Below are positions 7,647-16,027 of a DNA stretch of 48,417 bases, piece by piece; the stretch's first letter is position 1; each line of letters begins with the position of its first letter. Position numbers and translations under genes: made by a program. The notes beneath the pieces are model-generated. The model saw only the letters and a program-made list of their open reading frames with translations. It did not search any database and had not been told where the DNA came from. This DNA comes from JAGOEX01 sp964630905 (GTDB lineage: Bacteria > UBP6 > UBA1177), in contig CAZVWR010000020.1 in NCBI GenBank assembly GCA_964630905.1, forward strand, positions 1-48,417, given 5' to 3'.

Positions 7647-9161
7647 TCAGTTTTTTGTCCCTCTGACGCATCTTGCAAGCTGATTGTCCCATGTTTTTTT
7701 CATGTAGCTTACCGATCCGGTCGAAAAACTTACAAGCCATGCATTTGTTGTCGCCTGTGCTTCTTCGTCACTTGTCCAGTACATTGAATTCTGCTGGCCG
7801 ACTTCCGGAGGCAGATAATTTCCGCTTGCACAAGCTGTTTTGCAGTCACCGCTTCCGCCGTTGCAGGCAGTGTATCCTGTACAGTCAGAAGTTACAGTGC
7901 ATGCCGCAGTTTTAGTGCATCCTTTCACGAGTGATTTGAGTTCGTCGATATTTGGAAGTCTCCAGTCTGAAAACCCTGCATGATCAAGAGCTTCGCAATA
8001 ATCCAATGCTCCCTGCCATGTGTTTGTTTCCACTTTTCCTGCCTGCCATTCAAACCCTGTCGTGTCAACAAAAGTAGCCGCCGGAATAAGTACGCAATTG
8101 TTGTTCTCACACCATTTTCCCTCTTCACATTCGCTGTCAAAATAGCAGTTTCCATATGGATTTTCAGGCACATAGTCTGTATCGGGAACATCATCGGTAG
8201 TTCCTGCTCTGACACATCTCACCCAGTTCGCGCCGCTTAATGAATCGGCATCACTGTTGATAAGCCCCCCTTTGAAATTGAGATACCAGTAAGCTTTTGC
8301 CATTGTTCCAGTTGCGCTGGTGTTAGGGGTATTTGACCATGTTCCGTTGCATGGTCCGTGGAGTATCGGCACGATGTAACATTCTTCATTGTCGAGCTGT
8401 CTATCTGTAAGCTTGCAGTCATCAGCAGTTAAATATGCAAAAGCCGGGTCGTATTTTGTTTCATCAAGAGCATAACATCCAAGACACGAATTGCCGAAAC
8501 CCTGAGTGTTTTCCTTGTCTTTATTGCAGGTATCCTGATCTGTGCAGGTGTCTGTCGTGGGGCATTTTCCGCCGGTCATGACAGTGCTCACCCCCCTTGC
8601 AATAGTTCGCAGCTCGCTGATGGTGGGAAGCCGCCAGTCAGTTGCTCCGGCAAGAATGAGTCCGTCGCAATATTTCAAGGCATTTGCGTGTGATGGTCCA
8701 AGACCGCCTGCGCCTTTGTTCCCCATCGGGTTTTCCCATATCAGAAAAGTGTCGGGATCCACCCAGATGCCGGGAGCGTTTTTATCAAAACTGTCACCTA
8801 CTGAATCACCGGTATTCCCTGTGTTGCCTGAGTCTCCCGAATCTCCCGAATTTCCTGTATTTCCTGTATCCTGCTTACAGTCAGCAACGATCCAGCCGTC
8901 GCAGGTCGAATTGCATGTAGCTATTCCGCCTGAATATTGAGGATCAATTTCGAAACACTCCATCGCTCCGCCGTCACAAATCTCACCGTTGTCAACTGTT
9001 TTGTTGCCGCACAAGAGCTGATTTTCTTCATCATTTTTGTTTTCTTCATTGTCGGAAACGATATTTTCATCATCAGCGAGAATATCATTTTCGTCTGTAA
9101 CACAACTCAAAACAAAGAACGGAATAGAGAGTGAAATAAGTAAAAACCGGAAAAAACGCAT
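7647..9161 (-). CDS. DUF1566-type lipoprotein with Cys-rich motif and Ser/Thr-Gly-Asp/Asn linker
   Basis: Predicted surface lipoprotein of 504 residues. The start at 9161 has GGAGG 5 bases upstream and gives a signal peptide ending VLSC (Cys20); an in-frame TTG 12 bases earlier overlaps that site. After an Asp/Glu/Asn-rich stretch comes a motif CGNKTVDNGEICDGG with further Cys, like myxococcal disulfide repeats, then a linker of TGN/SGD units (about residues 107-128) coded by near-identical 9-bp units. Two DUF1566 (Fib_succ_major-type) domains follow, each with the hallmark GxxDWRLPxxxEL: DWRLPTISEL and DWRLPNIDEL. The family is secreted or surface-exposed, function unknown. The next gene upstream ends about 170 bases away, so it is probably monocistronic. 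Confidence 0.88.
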   Translation of the reverse strand: MRFFRFLLISLSIPFFVLSCVTDENDILADDENIVSDNEENKNDEENQLLCGNKTVDNGEICDGGAMECFEIDPQYSGGIATCNSTCDGWIVADCKQDTGNTGNSGDSGDSGNTGNTGDSVGDSFDKNAPGIWVDPDTFLIWENPMGNKGAGGLGPSHANALKYCDGLILAGATDWRLPTISELRTIARGVSTVMTGGKCPTTDTCTDQDTCNKDKENTQGFGNSCLGCYALDETKYDPAFAYLTADDCKLTDRQLDNEECYIVPILHGPCNGTWSNTPNTSATGTMAKAYWYLNFKGGLINSDADSLSGANWVRCVRAGTTDDVPDTDYVPENPYGNCYFDSECEEGKWCENNNCVLIPAATFVDTTGFEWQAGKVETNTWQGALDYCEALDHAGFSDWRLPNIDELKSLVKGCTKTAACTVTSDCTGYTACNGGSGDCKTACASGNYLPPEVGQQNSMYWTSDEEAQATTNAWLVSFSTGSVSYMKKTWDNQLARCVRGTKN

Positions 9162-9331
9162 GACCGCCTCCAAAAAAATTAATGACCAACAGTAAAAGAA
9201 TCTATATTTTTAAAATTAATTCGTCTTTAAATGAAATATGGACTTTTTTTTAAATAATACATGTCCGTATTTCTAAAATATATTGAAATTGTTGAGAAAT
9301 TATGTCCGGATGAAAAAGTGTGAAAAAGTCC

Positions 9332-9646
9332 TCATACGGAAAACCACAACTTCATGTAGCCAAAATAGAGCGCGGTAAGGAGAACGAAAAACACGATGAA
9401 GGCACCGATCTTTCTCCCTAAGAATTTTTTACCCGCTTTTACAAGACTTTTTGAAAGAGATGTTGTCCATCCGTTGAGATATCTGAAAAGGGGATAAAGA
9501 ACAATTAGTGTGAGGCACATTCCGATAAGTGTGGCAATTTTTGGTGAAAAATTGGTTCTGTTATAACTGAGAATTTCTCTTGAAATGAAGCCCGAAGCAA
9601 GATTTGCAGAAAGAATGGTTATGACCATCATCATAAGCTTGTACAT
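9332..9646 (-). CDS. Small hypothetical membrane protein, 104 aa
   Basis: Predicted inner-membrane protein with three hydrophobic segments (about residues 3-20, 38-57 and 81-100) separated by a basic loop KSLVKAGKKFLGRK. No family recognised. The ATG has AAAGGA 8 bases upstream, located inside the end of the AraC-type regulator gene, whose stop is only 4 bases upstream, so the two are almost certainly co-transcribed and perhaps translationally coupled. This suggests a membrane partner of the regulator, which is inference from position only. Confidence 0.65.
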   Translation of the reverse strand: MYKLMMMVITILSANLASGFISREILSYNRTNFSPKIATLIGMCLTLIVLYPLFRYLNGWTTSLSKSLVKAGKKFLGRKIGAFIVFFVLLTALYFGYMKLWFSV

Positions 9647-9650
9647 TTTT

Positions 9651-10802
9651 TTATCCTTTCGTTTTTCTGAATTCCTTGGGGGTTAGTCCTGTTGCCTTTT
9701 TAAAGCTCAGGTTGAAATGAGATTTGCTTGTAAATCCAGCCAGATAGGCAATTTCAATAATATTTTTATCTTTGTATTTGGGGTCTTCAAACATCTTTTT
9801 TGCCTCTTCTATTCTGTAACCGTTGATGAACGAATAGAAGTTCATTTTAAGTCCGCTGTTTATCACCTGTGAGATTATATGTCTGGGAAGTGATATTTTC
9901 TCTCCGAGAGTTGAGACTGTGAGATCAGGGTCAAGATACGGTTTTTCTTTTTCAACATATTCCACGAGTTCTTTTAAAACTGAATCAACAGTTTTTTTTT
10001 CAAGCCGTGCCGAGCCGTATTTGTCTGTTTCATCACTTTGTGGTTTGTTTGAGTTTTCAACAATGTTTTCAGGAACTTGGAAAACAGGGCTCTGGCGGAG
10101 CGCCATGATGGAAAAGGTAAAAATGAGAACCATGTCCCAAAGATAACTCACCCTTGTAAAATGGTGGTTCATGGTGAAAAAACCTGTAGCATGAAGTATA
10201 AGTGCCGTGAAAAGCATTAAAAGGAACCCGGCATTTACAAAAAAAAGGTTCATCAGCCACGAAAGGTCAGTTCTATAGGTATTTGAAAGATGATCCTTTA
10301 TCTCATTCTTATATTTTTTTATCATGAAGATGCATAGGATAAGATATGATAAATACTGGATAATTTTCATTCCATAAGTCAAAAGGGGCTGATAGCTTCT
10401 TGTAAACCCGTTAGTCAGAAAAGTCTCGTAAGCTTTCACTTTTGCATCATGATCAAGGAGATAAGCCGGAAAAATTATGGCAAGGTGAACTAGAAAAGGG
10501 ATAAAATGAAGCAGATCCTGCTTTACAAAAGATCTTTTTGTTGTAAGAACCCTTACATAAAAATAAAAAAGAGGTCCATATAAAAGAGCAATAGAGGCAT
10601 CGCCATATATCAAAACAGAGAACTGCCGGTAAAAGCCAGACTCATCAACAATCAGTTTAATAAAATTGAAAGCAAAAAGCCCAAGTATTACAATAAGATA
10701 TCTGTTGGCGACAGAATTTTCCTTTCTGAATGCAAGTCCGATTCCAAGAAGTGCACTCTGAACAGCACCGATGAGAAAAATTATTGTAAATCCGGTTGAC
10801 AT
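9651..10802 (-). CDS. Membrane-anchored AraC-family transcriptional regulator
   Basis: About 384-residue regulator. The N-terminal 240 residues hold seven or so hydrophobic segments, and the C-terminal 105 residues form an AraC DNA-binding domain with two helix-turn-helix units: LTVSTLGEKISLPRHIISQVIN and the signature IIEIAYLAGFTSKSHFNLSFKKATGLTPKEFR. Two adjacent ATGs lie at 10805 and 10802; AGGAG ends 6 bases before the second, which I chose. This membrane/AraC layout is common in Bacteroidota, spirochaetes and related groups; the membrane part is presumed sensory, ligand unknown. A small membrane protein gene follows at once. The divergent neighbour is a subtilisin-like protease, a possible target. 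Confidence 0.88.
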   Translation of the reverse strand: MSTGFTIIFLIGAVQSALLGIGLAFRKENSVANRYLIVILGLFAFNFIKLIVDESGFYRQFSVLIYGDASIALLYGPLFYFYVRVLTTKRSFVKQDLLHFIPFLVHLAIIFPAYLLDHDAKVKAYETFLTNGFTRSYQPLLTYGMKIIQYLSYLILCIFMIKKYKNEIKDHLSNTYRTDLSWLMNLFFVNAGFLLMLFTALILHATGFFTMNHHFTRVSYLWDMVLIFTFSIMALRQSPVFQVPENIVENSNKPQSDETDKYGSARLEKKTVDSVLKELVEYVEKEKPYLDPDLTVSTLGEKISLPRHIISQVINSGLKMNFYSFINGYRIEEAKKMFEDPKYKDKNIIEIAYLAGFTSKSHFNLSFKKATGLTPKEFRKTKG

Positions 10803-10987
10803 CATAATCTCCTGCAAGATCAGAAACAAAAAAATATATTATTAAACAAAGTTAAAAGCAAATATCATTTTTTAATGGAAATTTACGCATCTGGACTTTT
10901 TTTAAGAATTCCTTTGCGAATGAGGTCGAAAATTATCTCAAACTCTTTAAATATTACCTGACTTATTGTTAATTTGTGGAGATAATT

Positions 10988-12844
10988 ATGAAAAAGATCA
11001 TTGCCTGCTTAACATTGTTCTTCCTTTTTTTTGCAATTGAAAGTGCGGAGATCCAACCCCGTCTGACAGGCCGTATGTTTATTAAACTTGACAGTAAGTG
11101 CCTGAATTCAGGAAGAGAATCGTGTCTAAAAAGTCTAGGGTGTGTCGATGCCGGAAAATTAACACTTAAAAACTGGGCACTTGCAAAATGTTCAGGCGAT
11201 CCGGTAAAAAGATCAGAAGAATTTGTGAAGAAAGGTTTGATTTCAAGACCGGAAAGATTCGTAAAAACAGAGCTTTATTCAATAGATCCTCTCTATCTGA
11301 ACGACACTTACGCCCATGAACAATGGAATTTTCATAATACCGGAAATGTCACTTCAGCTGATGGAAAACTTTCAGTGAAAGGAAACGATCATGCCCATAT
11401 TCTGGAAGCGTGGCAGCTACTCAAAACGCTTGGTGTCGTGACAAACAGCGAGATCGGAAAAGATAGGAAAATCGGGATAATAGACGACGGATTTGACATT
11501 CTGCACGAAGACCTCAAAGACAATTTTATAAGCTGGAAGAATTTTTCAGGCCCCGTTGAGCCGGAAAATATGTTCAGCGAAACAGCCGGATCTGTTGCAA
11601 ATTTTCATGGAACAATGGTTGCAGGAGTTGCGGCGGCAAGAGGAAACAATTCTGCCGGACTTACCGGTGCGTGTCCGGCATGTTCAGTAATCGCAGCTCG
11701 AATGGATGCTGATCCTACCGTTGATCCTGAACTTACCGCAGAAGAATATTTTGACTCGATATTTAACTGGGTTTATGAGGAAGGAGCTGAAATTATTAAC
11801 TGTTCATGGGGACCTGATGCTGACATCAATGCAGAATATTTTGGTGAACTGTTCACATATTTTGCCGATAACGGTCGCGGCGGACTCGGAACTCTGATAG
11901 TTTTTGCATCGGGAAACAGCGGTGAAGATTTTTCATGGAACCCTTTTGCAACCCATCCTGACACGCTTTCTGTAGGAGCAACCGACAGCACCGGATCAAG
12001 ATATGATTTCTCTAACTATGGAACAATGCTTGATATAATGGCGCCTACCGCTGGTGGAGAAAAATCGGGAACGACTAAATATTTTGACAGAATATGGACA
12101 ACTGACAATTTTTTAAGACCGGCATGCCTCACTGATGGCAAAACACCGTCAAGCGGTTGCAGCGATCAGGCGGGATGGACTCCGAATCACCCGATGGCAG
12201 GAGGCGACGGCTGGTGGGGAAAATATTCATACCGTTTTTCGCACACAAGTTCGGCAGCACCCCTTGTTGCAGGTGTTGCTGCACTTTTACTTGAAGCAAA
12301 TCAAACACTTACCGCAAAAGAAATCAAAGAGATACTTATAAACACCGCCGACAAAGTGTCTCCAATGGACGCAAATTATGATTCAAACGGACACAGTAAT
12401 AAATACGGTTTCGGCAGAATCAATGCTTTGAGAGCAGTTGCCGCGGCATGGATTCTTGGCGGGGGAACAATTACAGCTGGGCTAAAAGACGACATAGATG
12501 AATCATCGCCATGCACAAAAGAAGACTGCTGGAACTTTGAAGGAGCCGAATATCCAGATGAAGAACTCCCTGACTACAACACAGATCCGGATGTTGAAAC
12601 TGAAAACGACTCAAATAATCAACCAGATGAAAATACTGAAATCACTGATGACACTTCTTTCCCTGATGAAGATAACGGAAACAATGAAAACAATGATGCT
12701 GATGCACTCACTGTTCCTGATAACGGAAGCAAAGAGAACAGCGAAACTGAAAATGTTCCGGATGAAAAAAGCGACGATGAGCAGAATGTCCCGGATGGAT
12801 CGGTTGAAGAAGAAAAAGCCGGCTGTACGGTGGTTAGAATTTAA
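10988..12844 (+). CDS. Subtilisin-like (S8) secreted protease with acidic C-terminal tail
   Basis: Predicted exported serine endopeptidase of 618 residues. The ATG at 10988 has GGAG 6 bases upstream and starts a signal peptide (MKKIIACLTL..., cleavage near residue 20). The catalytic triad is complete: Asp166 in IGIIDDG, His207 in FHGTMVAGVA, Ser421 in HTSSAAPLVAG, with oxyanion Asn310 in FASGNSG. The Gly usually before TS is His419. A SIDPLY...QWNFHNTG segment before the domain is typical of furin/kexin-like members. Residues about 515-610 are almost wholly Asp, Glu, Asn, Pro and Ser, and the chain ends GCTVVRI. Such a spacer with a late Cys recalls surface-anchored proteins of myxobacteria-like lineages, but the hydrophobic helix and Arg cluster of MYXO-CTERM are absent. 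Its 3' end faces rsmI 10 bases away. Confidence 0.93.
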   Translation: MKKIIACLTLFFLFFAIESAEIQPRLTGRMFIKLDSKCLNSGRESCLKSLGCVDAGKLTLKNWALAKCSGDPVKRSEEFVKKGLISRPERFVKTELYSIDPLYLNDTYAHEQWNFHNTGNVTSADGKLSVKGNDHAHILEAWQLLKTLGVVTNSEIGKDRKIGIIDDGFDILHEDLKDNFISWKNFSGPVEPENMFSETAGSVANFHGTMVAGVAAARGNNSAGLTGACPACSVIAARMDADPTVDPELTAEEYFDSIFNWVYEEGAEIINCSWGPDADINAEYFGELFTYFADNGRGGLGTLIVFASGNSGEDFSWNPFATHPDTLSVGATDSTGSRYDFSNYGTMLDIMAPTAGGEKSGTTKYFDRIWTTDNFLRPACLTDGKTPSSGCSDQAGWTPNHPMAGGDGWWGKYSYRFSHTSSAAPLVAGVAALLLEANQTLTAKEIKEILINTADKVSPMDANYDSNGHSNKYGFGRINALRAVAAAWILGGGTITAGLKDDIDESSPCTKEDCWNFEGAEYPDEELPDYNTDPDVETENDSNNQPDENTEITDDTSFPDEDNGNNENNDADALTVPDNGSKENSETENVPDEKSDDEQNVPDGSVEEEKAGCTVVRI

Positions 12845-12854
12845 GGAGCTGAAT

Positions 12855-13658
12855 TCATTTCTGTTTTGATTCAATAAAGATCTTCTTGATCTCATTTTTT
12901 CCGAGTTTGGGATATATTCTTGCAACAAGTTCAGCGGCATCTTTATTTGAAAGTTCGCTTTTTTTAAGAATTTCAAGAAGTTGAGAGTCTATCTCTTTAG
13001 TTTCGTTAGTGTTTTCCATTAATTCCGCAACAACGGTGAATTCACCTTTCTCTTTTATTTCCCGTCCGTCATAAACAAAAATTTCCTCATACATTTTGGT
13101 CAGTTCCCTGAAAATGACGATCCTTGCGTTCATTGAAACCAGTTTTTCAACAAGATCTTTTATCCTTGTCGGCGCTTCATAAAAGATTACGGGTTGTCCA
13201 AATGAGAGAAATTTTTCAAGTTCTTTTATCCTTTCTGCTCCTTTTGACGGAAGAAATCCTGCAAAAACAAATGAATCGCTCATTGATCCGCTGCATGAGA
13301 AAGCGGCGGCGGCGGCACTTGGACCCGGAACCGGAACAACTTTTATGTTCTCATTCAATGCGGCATTTACAAGATATTTGCCGGGATCGCTTACTGCCGG
13401 AGTTCCCGCATCGCTTACCAGACCAATGTTTTTTCCCATTTTCATTTCATCAATATGTTTGAGGAGAAATTTTTTCTCTGTGAATTTGTGATAAGAATAA
13501 ACCTTTGAATTTATTCCAAGTTTCTGTAAAAGACCCAAAGTTACGCGGGAATCTTCGGCAAGAATGTAATCGCAGGTTGAAAGAATATTCACCGCTCTTT
13601 GAGTGATGTCACCCATGTTCCCGATCGGTGTTGCGATGACAAAAAGATTTCCGCTCAT
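12855..13658 (-). CDS. rsmI: 16S rRNA (cytidine-1402-2'-O)-methyltransferase RsmI
   Basis: SAM-dependent tetrapyrrole-methylase-fold enzyme that 2'-O-methylates C1402 in the decoding centre of 16S rRNA. Family signatures are present: LFVIATPIGNMGDIT at the N-terminus, ILAEDSR, GLVSDAGTPAVSDPG (the SAM-binding region) and VPVPGPSAAAAA. Length of 267 is slightly short of the usual 280-290. GAGG precedes the ATG. The gene lies 9 bases after yraN, an association seen in many bacteria. The C-terminal region (LSNKDAAELVARIYPKLGKNEIKKI) matches the helical tail of the family. Confidence 0.95.
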   Translation of the reverse strand: MSGNLFVIATPIGNMGDITQRAVNILSTCDYILAEDSRVTLGLLQKLGINSKVYSYHKFTEKKFLLKHIDEMKMGKNIGLVSDAGTPAVSDPGKYLVNAALNENIKVVPVPGPSAAAAAFSCSGSMSDSFVFAGFLPSKGAERIKELEKFLSFGQPVIFYEAPTRIKDLVEKLVSMNARIVIFRELTKMYEEIFVYDGREIKEKGEFTVVAELMENTNETKEIDSQLLEILKKSELSNKDAAELVARIYPKLGKNEIKKIFIESKQK

Positions 13659-13667
13659 TGCGCCTCT

Positions 13668-14048
13668 TTAATATCCGTCAGCATCAAAAGCACCTTCAAT
13701 GTAATCGATCTCAAATACTCCGGCATCATTCTTTATCAGTCCGGCAACATCGAATCTAATGTTGTAACTCTGAAGGCAGATCCTTTTTTTCTGAATGTAG
13801 TAAAGTGCTGTTTTTATTATGTGTCCGATCTTCATTTTGTTGATCGTTTCAAGAGGGGTACCTCCGTCCCAGAATATTCTATCCCAGCTTCTCACTTCGA
13901 CAAAAGCTATTGTGTCATCGATCTGTGCGACAATATCAATCTCTCCACCCCGCATAAAAAAATTGCGGTCGAGAATTTTGTAACCCTTTTTTTCAAGCCA
14001 GTTTGAAGTAAATAGTTCGGCTTCAGCGCCGTACTGCCTTGTATTCAT
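13668..14048 (-). CDS. yraN: YraN/UPF0102 family nuclease-fold protein
   Basis: 126-residue member of UPF0102, a restriction-endonuclease-like fold of uncertain function. The hallmark GEIDIVA (residues about 35-41) followed by IAFVEVRSW gives the D...ExK-like metal site, with Arg at the position where Lys is usual. The N-terminus RQYGAEAELFTSNWLEKKGYKILDRNF is typical. Its ATG overlaps the smpB stop codon by 4 bases (ATGA) and no strong ribosome site is seen, pointing to translational coupling. rsmI follows 9 bases downstream. Confidence 0.9.
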   Translation of the reverse strand: MNTRQYGAEAELFTSNWLEKKGYKILDRNFFMRGGEIDIVAQIDDTIAFVEVRSWDRIFWDGGTPLETINKMKIGHIIKTALYYIQKKRICLQSYNIRFDVAGLIKNDAGVFEIDYIEGAFDADGY

Positions 14049-14500
14049 TTGTATTTTTCCGTAAATCTCTCAGTATCTCTTTTAATATCCTTTTCCTTGA
14101 GATCGCTTTTTCTGTCGTAAGAGGTTTTTCCTCTTGCAAGTCCGATCGTCATTTTCGCTTTTCCTTCTTTGAGATATATGTCAACAGGGATGACAGTAAA
14201 ACCCCTTTCTCTCACTTTTGCATCCCATTTTCTTATTTCCCGCTTGTTCAGAAGCAGTTTTCTTTTTCTGTCTTCGGCGTGATTCCAGATATTTCCGGCC
14301 GAATATGGTGCGATGTAAAATCCGATAAGCCACGCCTCGTCGTTCACAATGTCAACGAAACTGTCCCTGAATGAAACATTGCCGTCACGGATAGATTTTA
14401 TCTCTGTCCCCTGAAGAACGATACCTGCCTCAAGTTTGTCAATGATCTCATAAGCTCTTGATATCTTTTTGTTTTTTGAAACTATTTTTATCTCGCCCAT
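14045..14500 (-). CDS. smpB: SsrA-binding protein SmpB
   Basis: Small basic protein that brings tmRNA to stalled ribosomes in trans-translation. Signatures: the N-terminal NKKISRAYEIIDKLEAGIVLQGTEIKSIRDG, then SAGNIWNHAEDRKRKLLLNKREI and the basic C-terminal tail that acts in the decoding centre. 151 residues, normal. The ATG at 14500 has GAGGAG 7 bases upstream; an in-frame TTG codon just before it is less likely. First gene of smpB-yraN-rsmI. The partner ssrA (tmRNA) gene is not in the window. Confidence 0.96.
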   Translation of the reverse strand: MGEIKIVSKNKKISRAYEIIDKLEAGIVLQGTEIKSIRDGNVSFRDSFVDIVNDEAWLIGFYIAPYSAGNIWNHAEDRKRKLLLNKREIRKWDAKVRERGFTVIPVDIYLKEGKAKMTIGLARGKTSYDRKSDLKEKDIKRDTERFTEKYK

Positions 14501-14670
14501 CAATTTCTCCTCAAAATCGCAAAAAAAGTATATTCAAAAATTATGAAATGAATAGAAAATCCCCATCGTTGAAGTTTCCCAAAAAAATCTGAGAGAAAAA
14601 CAATAGATTGAAAAAGAAAGGATGTTTACCTGAAAAAAATGAAACTTAAAAAACGACACCCGTTGATAAA

Positions 14671-14693
14671 TGAACATTTGTTCAATTGTTCAA
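14671..14693. promoter_or_regulatory. Possible operator: inverted and direct repeats of TGTTCA
   Basis: In the 210-base gap upstream of smpB, TGAACA-TT-TGTTCA forms an inverted repeat (14671-14684), and TTGTTCAA occurs twice in tandem (14678-14693). Such symmetry is typical of repressor sites, for example TetR-family ones, but no cognate regulator can be assigned. The rest of the gap is A/T-rich with no gene seen. Confidence 0.3.
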
Positions 14694-14710
14694 GTAAAAT
14701 GCTTGAGTGA

Positions 14711-15832
14711 TTAAAACGAAAATCCCAGCGCAAGTCCGTAAGTCTTTGAAACAGGATCAATTATCGGGGCAATGCTGTTTAACGTTAAAATGGAAGGTTC
14801 GGTGCTGAGCTTTTCGTATTTTGAGGCTTTTGCAATCAGAATAATTCCTCCAGTCAGAGAAAGGATTGCAGGAGCAAGAGAAAATATCTGAAAGATATGA
14901 CCCAACATCTCAAAATCGCAAAGCCCACTTGAACAGTCTTCATCAGTATTTTCCTTGTGATAATTATAGCTGTCGAAAAAGCCATATATTGCTAAAGCAA
15001 ACATTGGAATGGACATGAGCATAAGTCCAACGCCATTTTTACGATACGATCCTGCCAAAGCTTTTTTGGTTTTTGCATCAATTCCTGAATTAATGAAGAA
15101 CTCATCAGGAATTGTTTCTCCATCTCCCTTGAAACTTTGAGAAAACCCTCCATATGCTTGAGAAATTCTCAGTGAATTTTTTGAAAAAGCATTTAGAAAA
15201 ATTCCGCCACTTATCAATGACATTCCTCCAAGCATTAATGTATATTGTGCTGTAAGCGAATTTTCACCGCCGGCTTTGTCATGAATAAACAGACCAAGTC
15301 CAGTTGCCAAAGCAATCGGGCCTACAACAAAAAAAGCATTCCTGAAAAATATTTGTTTTTCGTGCTTTTTTAAATATTTGGCAGAAGTCTGCGATGATAA
15401 AATCATAAAATCACTATTTTCATTAGCTTTCGTAAACTGAGCTTGTTTTTCAATTATCTGAGTCAATCTTTCTTTTGCGTTTCCTTTTTTATATGCGATT
15501 CCGGCAAGGAAATATTTTTCCTGAGATTCGTAAAGTTCACCGAGTTCAATATAAATTTCTTTATCATCCCAGCAGAGAAGGTGCTTTTTGTATCTACTTG
15601 CCGCATAATTTTCTCTTCCTCTGGTAATTAAATATCTGGCCTCAAAAACGAATCTTTTATATGATTCTTCCAGCGGATAACACTCTTCTTTATCAAAAAT
15701 TTCAGTTTTTTCTGCAGAGGTGTTCATTTTTGTACTAAGCAAAGAATCTTTATCATCATCTTCAGCGAATAAATTGAAAAAACAAATCATAACGACAAGA
15801 AAAGTAAAAGCCGTTTTCACCAGAATCTGCAC
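14711..15832 (-). CDS. Hypothetical exported membrane protein with TPR-like N-terminal region
   Basis: 373 residues, start GTG with GGGAG 7 bases upstream. A signal peptide (residues 1-23, ending NLFAED) is followed by a helical region (about 50-125) with a pattern like one or two tetratricopeptide repeats (SRYKKHLLCW, YIELGELYESQEKYFLAGIAYKKG). The second half has about four hydrophobic segments (near 165-183, 196-212, 268-286 and 312-336). It ends in a hydrophobic-aromatic YGLALGFSF, which is reminiscent of outer-membrane protein termini but the helices argue for an inner-membrane or mixed location. No family recognised. It stands alone, divergent from the ppiC promoters. Confidence 0.75.
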   Translation of the reverse strand: MQILVKTAFTFLVVMICFFNLFAEDDDKDSLLSTKMNTSAEKTEIFDKEECYPLEESYKRFVFEARYLITRGRENYAASRYKKHLLCWDDKEIYIELGELYESQEKYFLAGIAYKKGNAKERLTQIIEKQAQFTKANENSDFMILSSQTSAKYLKKHEKQIFFRNAFFVVGPIALATGLGLFIHDKAGGENSLTAQYTLMLGGMSLISGGIFLNAFSKNSLRISQAYGGFSQSFKGDGETIPDEFFINSGIDAKTKKALAGSYRKNGVGLMLMSIPMFALAIYGFFDSYNYHKENTDEDCSSGLCDFEMLGHIFQIFSLAPAILSLTGGIILIAKASKYEKLSTEPSILTLNSIAPIIDPVSKTYGLALGFSF

Positions 15833-15926
15833 TCAAAAGCTCCCAAAATCAAACATTCAGCCGATATAGTGACTTTTAACATGGATTTTTATTTTTTGGA
15901 AGGAAAAACAGAAAATCTCCCTATCC

Positions 15927-15955
15927 TTGACATATTAAAATAATTGGATTAAATA
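15927..15955 (+). promoter_or_regulatory. Promoter P1 upstream of the parvulin foldase genes
   Basis: -35 TTGACA (15927-15932), 17-base spacer, -10 TAAATA (15950-15955). About 73 bases before the lipoprotein foldase ATG. The -35 is a perfect sigma70 match. Confidence 0.6.
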
Positions 15956-15980
15956 CACCCCTTGGATTGTTTATTACTGG

Positions 15981-16010
15981 TTGACAGTTTTTGTTTTTTT
16001 TAGCTAAATA
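15981..16010 (+). promoter_or_regulatory. Promoter P2 upstream of the parvulin foldase genes
   Basis: -35 TTGACA (15981-15986), 18-base spacer, -10 TAAATA (16005-16010). It repeats the exact hexamers of the upstream P1, giving tandem promoters about 54 bases apart. P2 is very close to the ribosome site AGGAGG at 16015, so a transcript from it would have a leader of only about 10 bases. Confidence 0.5.
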
Positions 16011-16027
16011 TTTCAGGAGGTTGAGTG

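Noticed and set aside
12780..12869. Frameshift hiding a MYXO-CTERM anchor at the end of the second protease
   Set aside because: Neither alternative frame downstream gives a hydrophobic helix followed by Arg residues.
14501..14710. tmRNA gene next to smpB
   Set aside because: No tRNA-Ala-like ends or tag reading frame could be found in the gap.
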